Below, one piece after another: positions 1 to 6,038 of a DNA stretch of 6,038 nucleotides. Below the pieces are notes generated by a model. It ran no database searches and was not told the origin of the DNA. It worked only from the letters and a program-made list of their open reading frames with translations. The stretch is from Phycisphaerae bacterium. GTDB taxonomy: Bacteria > Planctomycetota > Phycisphaerae > Phycisphaerales > SM1A02. The DNA is taken from assembly GCA_002684755.1 (NCBI GenBank), contig NYVS01000021.1:14906-20943 (forward strand). The letters are read 5' to 3'. Position numbers and translations under genes: made by a program. The first letter of the stretch is position 1, and each line of letters starts with the position of its first letter.

Positions 1-570
1 CGGCGCGAAGAGATGGACGTACATGTCCTCGGCGTAGGGGTGCGTCTCGGGACCATCGAAGCCGGGGACGCCGGGGAAGTCCGCTGGAATGTCGGTGGGC
101 GTCCGCAGCACGAGGAACGACGCGTCCTTCATGTTGGCCCGGCAACGGGCGACCAGGTCGAGCAGGCGTTCCCTCGAGGCCTCCTCGTCCCAAAGGGCGT
201 ACGGCGGATCGAGGAAGACGAGGTCGCAGTCGCGCGGCGCCTGGGCCAGCGCCGCCGGCCCGAGGGCGTCCGCCCGCACCACGGTGGCCCGGTCGCGGCA
301 TCCGAGCTCGCCGACGTTGAACTCGAGGATCGACGCGATCCGCGTGTTCAACTCGACCAGCACGACCTCGCGGGCGCCGCGACTGACCGCTTCGAGTCCG
401 ATCGCGCCGACCCCCGCGAAGAGATCGAGCACGACCGCATCGTCGCACCATCCCCGAAGGAGATTGAACACCGCTTCCTTGACCCGGGCGGTGATGGGTC
501 GGGTCGTCGACGCATCAGGCGGGCCTTCGAGGATGCGGGACCGGTATTCGCCGCCGATGATCTTGATCAT
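1..570 (-). CDS. rsmD: 16S rRNA (guanine-N2)-methyltransferase RsmD, 3' end cut by window
   Basis: RsmD methylates the N2 of G966 (E. coli numbering) in 16S rRNA during 30S assembly, using S-adenosylmethionine, in the cytoplasm. The minus-strand frame gives 190 residues with no stop before the window edge. E. coli RsmD has about 198, so only the extreme C-terminus should be missing. The protein begins MIKIIGGEYRSR, as is typical of the family. It then shows the TRP segment (23-25) with the following RVKEAVFNLL helix, SAM-binding motif I DLFAGVGAIG (49-58), an acidic motif II around VLVE (about 70-73) and the catalytic motif IV DPPY (121-124). The ATG at 570-568 is chosen because it matches the family N-terminus exactly. 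No strong ribosome binding site precedes it. The gene is divergent from the hydrolase at 641. In many bacteria rsmD is followed by coaD, which would lie outside the window here. Confidence 0.93.
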   Translation of the reverse strand, partial: MIKIIGGEYRSRILEGPPDASTTRPITARVKEAVFNLLRGWCDDAVVLDLFAGVGAIGLEAVSRGAREVVLVELNTRIASILEFNVGELGCRDRATVVRADALGPAALAQAPRDCDLVFLDPPYALWDEEASRERLLDLVARCRANMKDASFLVLRTPTDIPADFPGVPGFDGPETHPYAEDMYVHLFAP

Positions 571-576
571 TCGAAC

Positions 577-582
577 AGTATC
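577..582 (-). promoter_or_regulatory. possible -10 element for rsmD
   Basis: On the minus strand the hexamer GATACT lies 6 nt upstream of the rsmD ATG, and the overlapping TACTGT (580-575) lies 4 nt upstream. Both carry the conserved A and final T of a -10 box. A weak purine run (GGGA) also sits about 10 nt before the ATG, so a short leader with a poor ribosome binding site is an equally good reading. No -35 element is recognisable. Confidence 0.3.
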
Positions 583-626
583 CCGTGAATCCGCCTCGAC
601 CACCAGTGGGGTCGATCCGAAGCGAC

Positions 627-632
627 TAGGCT
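627..632 (+). promoter_or_regulatory. candidate -10 box (TAGGCT) for the hydrolase gene
   Basis: TAGGCT fits the TANNNT form of a bacterial -10 box and ends 8 nt before the ATG at 641. The 8-nt spacer is pyrimidine-rich (ctcccgcc) with no Shine-Dalgarno sequence. Transcription from this box would therefore begin at or very near the start codon. The -35 position shows nothing like TTGACA. Support comes mainly from near-identical hexamers at similar distances before two other genes in this window. Confidence 0.45.
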
Positions 633-640
633 CTCCCGCC

Positions 641-1438
641 ATGCCCGATCTCGATGCACGACTTCCGAGCAGCCTCCAGGCCATCTCCGAGACCCGTCGG
701 CTGGGCGCGGACGTCCCCAGCCTCGTGGTCCGACCCGAATCCGCCCCCCTCGGTGGTGGCGACCGCATTCCCTTCCTGCTCTGGATGCACGGCCGGACGG
801 CGACCAAGGAGCTCGACCCCGGCCGGTACCTGCGACTCGCGCGGGCCGGCATCGGCGCCTGCGCGATCGACCTCCCCGGCCATGGAGAACGTGGCACCCC
901 CGAGGACCAGGAACCCGAGCGGATCCTCGATCACATCGAGCAGGCGATCGACGAGATCGACGAGATCCTCCGGAGTCTCGGCGGCCTCGGCTTCGACCTC
1001 GATCGAGCCGCGATCGGCGGGATGTCCATGGGCGGCATGGTGGCGATCGCACGCCTGTGCCGGCCCCACCGGTTTCGGGCGGCGGTGCTCGAGGCGACGA
1101 GCGGCGACTGGTCGGCCCAGCACCAGCGACAGTTCTTCGACCACGAGGCGACGGCGAGACTGGATCCGATGACCCACCTCGACCGCTGGCGGGAGATTCC
1201 GGTGCTCGCGGTCCATTCCAAGGCCGATGCCTGGGTCCGATTCGATGGGCAGGCCCGTTTCCTCGAAGCCCTGCGGGACCGGGCCGACCGGCCCGAGTCG
1301 GTCGAACTGCTGGCCTTCGAAACGACCGGCGCTCCGCACGAACATCTCGGCTTCGGTCGATGCACGAACGAGGCGAAATCACGCGAGACCGATTTCCTGG
1401 TTCGACACCTCGGACCGGCCGCGTCACTCGATGGGTGA
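641..1438 (+). CDS. alpha/beta hydrolase fold serine esterase/peptidase-like protein
   Basis: This is a 265-residue protein with the layout of a compact alpha/beta hydrolase. The oxyanion-hole strand is FLLWMHG (45-51), followed by a second conserved strand and turn, IDLPGHGERG (76-85). The nucleophile elbow is GMSMGG (127-132), giving Ser129. The acid residue is probably Asp196 in HSKAD, and the base His233 or His235 in APHEHLG. The triad is therefore complete and the enzyme is probably active. There is no signal peptide or membrane segment, so it should be cytoplasmic. Overall it recalls the dienelactone hydrolase/prolyl-oligopeptidase-like esterases such as the YjfP/YitV group, but the substrate cannot be read from sequence. 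The ATG at 641 is preferred because it lies just after the -10 candidate. The reading frame stays open further upstream, but there it is antisense to rsmD. The last 15 bp overlap the 3' end of the convergent lipoprotein gene. Confidence 0.85.
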   Translation: MPDLDARLPSSLQAISETRRLGADVPSLVVRPESAPLGGGDRIPFLLWMHGRTATKELDPGRYLRLARAGIGACAIDLPGHGERGTPEDQEPERILDHIEQAIDEIDEILRSLGGLGFDLDRAAIGGMSMGGMVAIARLCRPHRFRAAVLEATSGDWSAQHQRQFFDHEATARLDPMTHLDRWREIPVLAVHSKADAWVRFDGQARFLEALRDRADRPESVELLAFETTGAPHEHLGFGRCTNEAKSRETDFLVRHLGPAASLDG

Positions 1439-2596
1439 GCGTCCCTGCCAGATCCGCGTGCCGTTGCCGGACGCGACGACGCGATCGATGAAGGCTTCGT
1501 AACCGGCCTTGAATCCCGCGTAGTCCTCGTCGAAGTAGGTCGCGATGATGTCGCGTCCGGTGTTCGGTCCGAGGGTTCGACCGAGGATTCCGGCCCGGCG
1601 ATCCGCGTCGTAGATCGACGAGGTGATGTGCCCGTCCACCGCATCGCCGACGAGCTTCACGAGTCCGTCCCGGTAGCGGCCTTCGCGTCCTTCGACCAGG
1701 TAGTGCACGAGCGCCCAGAGCTGCGCGTAGTAGGTCAGGAGGCCGCGCTCGCTTCCCGCCACGAAGTACTGGGGCGGTCGGGCGATGAGGTCGTCGAGAT
1801 CGATGAGCCGGTTCCGATACCGCGCCGAACGAAGCTGGCCGTACCGCTCGAGATTCCGCCACGGCATGAAGACCGGCGCGGTGTCGCTGCGGCGGAACCG
1901 GTGACCCTCCGCATAGGCGGCGAGGCCTTCCTCGAGGAACGCCGGCAACGGATGCCGGAAGACGCTCTGGGTGTACTGATGCCAGCCCTCGTGGGCGAGC
2001 ATGCAGAGCGTGTCGTACCGACCGATGTCCCAGATCACGCTTTCGGCGTCGATCGTGTAGCCGCCGCGCTCGATGCCCAGATAGAGACTGGCGCCACGGC
2101 GAAGCCGCCACTTGGTCCAGGCCGCCCATTCGGGGCGGGTCCCGAACACGAAGGTGCTCATCCGTTCCGTCGGGGCGTCGAGCGGTTCGGCGTCCGCGTC
2201 GGCCGACAACATCGTCCGGTAGTGGAGCAACGCGGTTCCGGTGAAGACCGGCATCGCCGTGCGAAGGCGTCCTTCGGGGAGCGTGAGATGCAGCAGATGG
2301 GTCGGGGTGGTGACCAGTTCGCCCTCGTAACCGCCGAACGACCACGGCTCGGCGGTCGAGGTCGCTTCGAAGGTCGAAGGATCGGCTTCCGGAACCGGCG
2401 GGTTCGAGCCCGGGCTCGGCTGATCGGCGTCGATCCCGGCCCTGGCCGCGGGCCGCGGGACCGCGTCCGGATCCGCGTCACACGCGGTGAATCCCAAGCT
2501 CACCAACACCACCACGAGCACGCCCGACCAGACCGGCGCCACGGGGGCGGACCGACGCTTTCGGGTGTCGCATCTCTGATCGTTGTCGGAAATCAT
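1424..2596 (-). CDS. putative lipoprotein with HExxH zinc-metallopeptidase motif (DUF1570/peptidase-MA-like)
   Basis: This is a 390-residue exported protein. The N-terminus has a long polar start with a basic patch (RKRR, 12-15), a hydrophobic core (about 24-36) and a lipobox-like GFTAC ending at Cys39. Export and lipid attachment are therefore likely, although Phe at -3 is not ideal. A Pro/Ala/Asp-rich linker follows (about 40-85). The catalytic-type motif is AHEGWHQYTQ with HEGWH at 202-206. It is followed by LPAFLEEGLAAY (217-228), whose Glu222 or Glu223 would be the third zinc ligand. A later YYAQLWALVHYLVEG helix (289-303) also matches peptidase-MA and DUF1570-like proteins. The predicted role is a membrane-anchored zinc peptidase facing the periplasm or surface; its substrate is unknown. 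The gene is a single unit between valS upstream and the convergent hydrolase downstream. The ATG at 2596 follows a -10 candidate and has no Shine-Dalgarno sequence. Confidence 0.78.
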   Translation of the reverse strand: MISDNDQRCDTRKRRSAPVAPVWSGVLVVVLVSLGFTACDADPDAVPRPAARAGIDADQPSPGSNPPVPEADPSTFEATSTAEPWSFGGYEGELVTTPTHLLHLTLPEGRLRTAMPVFTGTALLHYRTMLSADADAEPLDAPTERMSTFVFGTRPEWAAWTKWRLRRGASLYLGIERGGYTIDAESVIWDIGRYDTLCMLAHEGWHQYTQSVFRHPLPAFLEEGLAAYAEGHRFRRSDTAPVFMPWRNLERYGQLRSARYRNRLIDLDDLIARPPQYFVAGSERGLLTYYAQLWALVHYLVEGREGRYRDGLVKLVGDAVDGHITSSIYDADRRAGILGRTLGPNTGRDIIATYFDEDYAGFKAGYEAFIDRVVASGNGTRIWQGRSPIE

Positions 2597-2604
2597 CGAA
2601 ACGA

Positions 2605-2610
2605 AGTCTA
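2605..2610 (-). promoter_or_regulatory. candidate -10 box (TAGACT) for the lipoprotein gene
   Basis: On the minus strand TAGACT ends 8 nt upstream of the ATG at 2596, and the spacer TCGTTTCG contains no ribosome binding site. With 17-bp spacing the -35 position reads TTCCCG, only a partial match to TTGACA. The same hexamer occurs 9 nt before the valS start, which is the main reason to believe it. If used, the mRNA would be leaderless or have a leader of a few bases. Confidence 0.5.
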
Positions 2611-2683
2611 GCCGCTGGGGGCCCTGCCGGGAACGATTCGATCGGGACGAGGTCTCGATCGCGACCCATCCGCCCCGACGACG

Positions 2684-2712
2684 GCCCGCCTGATCCGGCC
2701 GGGCAGGCGGGC
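2684..2712 (-). terminator. GC-rich hairpin just downstream of valS, possible terminator
   Basis: A perfect 9-bp inverted repeat (gcccgcctg at 2684-2692, caggcgggc at 2704-2712) encloses an 11-nt loop. It begins 10 nt past the valS stop codon in the direction of valS transcription. The stem is very stable, but no T-run follows it on the minus strand, so it is not a textbook intrinsic terminator. It could instead be a U-tract-less terminator, an RNA 3'-end stabiliser or a block to read-through into the lipoprotein gene. Confidence 0.5.
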
Positions 2713-2722
2713 TCAGGTCGAC

Positions 2723-2731
<9 letters not shown>
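2712..2731. repeat. 10-bp perfect tandem duplication spanning the valS stop codon
   Basis: CTCAGGTCGA occurs twice back to back (2712-2721 and 2722-2731, plus-strand reading). The second copy contains the valS TGA (2725-2723) and the two codons before it; the first lies just downstream. The repeat also abuts the hairpin stem. Its length is not a multiple of three, so a copy-number change here would alter only the sequence at and after the stop. Confidence 0.85.
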
Positions 2732-5959
<3,228 letters not shown>

Positions 5960-5968
5960 GATTCCGAC

Positions 5969-5974
5969 AGTCTA
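5969..5974 (-). promoter_or_regulatory. candidate -10 box (TAGACT) for valS
   Basis: On the minus strand TAGACT ends 9 nt upstream of the valS ATG. The spacer GTCGGAATC carries no convincing Shine-Dalgarno sequence. No -35 hexamer stands out at 16-18 bp upstream. It is identical to the hexamer before the lipoprotein gene and one base different from that before the hydrolase. Confidence 0.5.
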
Positions 5975-6001
5975 CGAATCCCCACGCCCCTGCTGGGCCG
6001 A

Positions 6002-6038
6002 TCAGGCCCGACTTCGTCGGTTCTTGACCGCCCCGATG
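6002..6038 (-). CDS. possible C-terminal tail of an upstream gene, 5' end outside window
   Basis: One minus-strand frame entering from the right edge reads IGAVKNRRSRA and then stops at TGA (6004-6002). A short basic tail like this is a believable protein C-terminus, and it would leave a 42-bp gap before valS, enough for the -10 candidate. Eleven codons are far too few to identify a product, and a non-coding reading is equally possible. Confidence 0.2.
   Translation of the reverse strand, partial: IGAVKNRRSRA

Noticed and set aside
13..588. Plus-strand open frame across the rsmD region
   Set aside because: It is a shadow of rsmD. The minus strand encodes the SAM-binding and DPPY motifs.
89..640. 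In-frame upstream extension of the hydrolase, suggesting a fused N-terminal domain
   Set aside because: This stretch is antisense to rsmD, which has clear family motifs. The added sequence is Ser/Arg/Thr-rich with no domain, and the -10 candidate lies just before the ATG at 641.
567..2345. A 592-codon open frame on the minus strand opposite the hydrolase and overlapping the lipoprotein gene
   Set aside because: Its translation is Arg/Pro/Gly-rich and low in complexity, as expected of a shadow frame in GC-rich DNA. The hydrolase and lipoprotein frames carry recognisable motifs over the same bases.
1628..2611. 327-codon plus-strand open frame opposite the lipoprotein gene
   Set aside because: Its composition is typical of an antisense shadow and it has no recognisable motif. 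The minus strand carries the lipobox and HEGWH site.
2639..2661. Two CGATCG palindromes 11 nt apart upstream of the lipoprotein gene, a possible operator
   Set aside because: CGATCG and GATCGA words are common throughout this window, including inside coding regions, so the pair is not distinctive.
6008..6020. Small hairpin CCGAC-TTC-GTCGG followed by TTCTT, a possible plus-strand terminator
   Set aside because: The stem is only 5 bp with a weak T-run, and no plus-strand gene ends nearby.
5960..6038. T-box or other riboswitch leader ahead of valS
   Set aside because: No T-box sequence or specifier stem is visible, and the -10 candidate leaves almost no transcribed leader.

Overview
This is a GC-rich bacterial window with four densely packed protein genes and no tRNA, rRNA, CRISPR array or insertion sequence that I can see. 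The likely source is a member of the Planctomycetota, possibly Phycisphaerae-like. That rests on a long valyl-tRNA synthetase with an extra segment after the KMSKS loop, and on a lipoprotein resembling the DUF1570/peptidase-MA type of HExxH proteins common in that phylum. The taxonomic call is inference from memory of these families; no search was run.

Layout from left to right. Positions 1-570 (minus) hold rsmD, the 16S rRNA guanine-N2 methyltransferase, cut at its C-terminus by the window edge. A 70-bp divergent gap (571-640) separates it from a plus-strand alpha/beta hydrolase (641-1438). The hydrolase converges on a minus-strand lipoprotein with an HEGWH metallopeptidase motif (1424-2596), and their 3' ends overlap by 15 bp. 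A 126-bp gap (2597-2722) holds the lipoprotein promoter candidate and a strong hairpin just past the end of valS. valS fills 2723-5959 on the minus strand. The last 79 bp carry the valS promoter candidate and perhaps the last codons of another minus-strand gene.

The genes do not form an obvious pathway. rsmD (ribosome maturation) and valS (tRNA charging) are translation housekeeping genes. The hydrolase and the surface or periplasmic lipoprotein look like independent units.

The most notable shared signal is regulatory. Three of the four starts have a TAG(A/G)CT hexamer 8-9 nt upstream of the ATG and no Shine-Dalgarno sequence, and the fourth (rsmD) has a weaker candidate. This suggests leaderless or nearly leaderless transcripts. 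I found no convincing new multi-gene system here.
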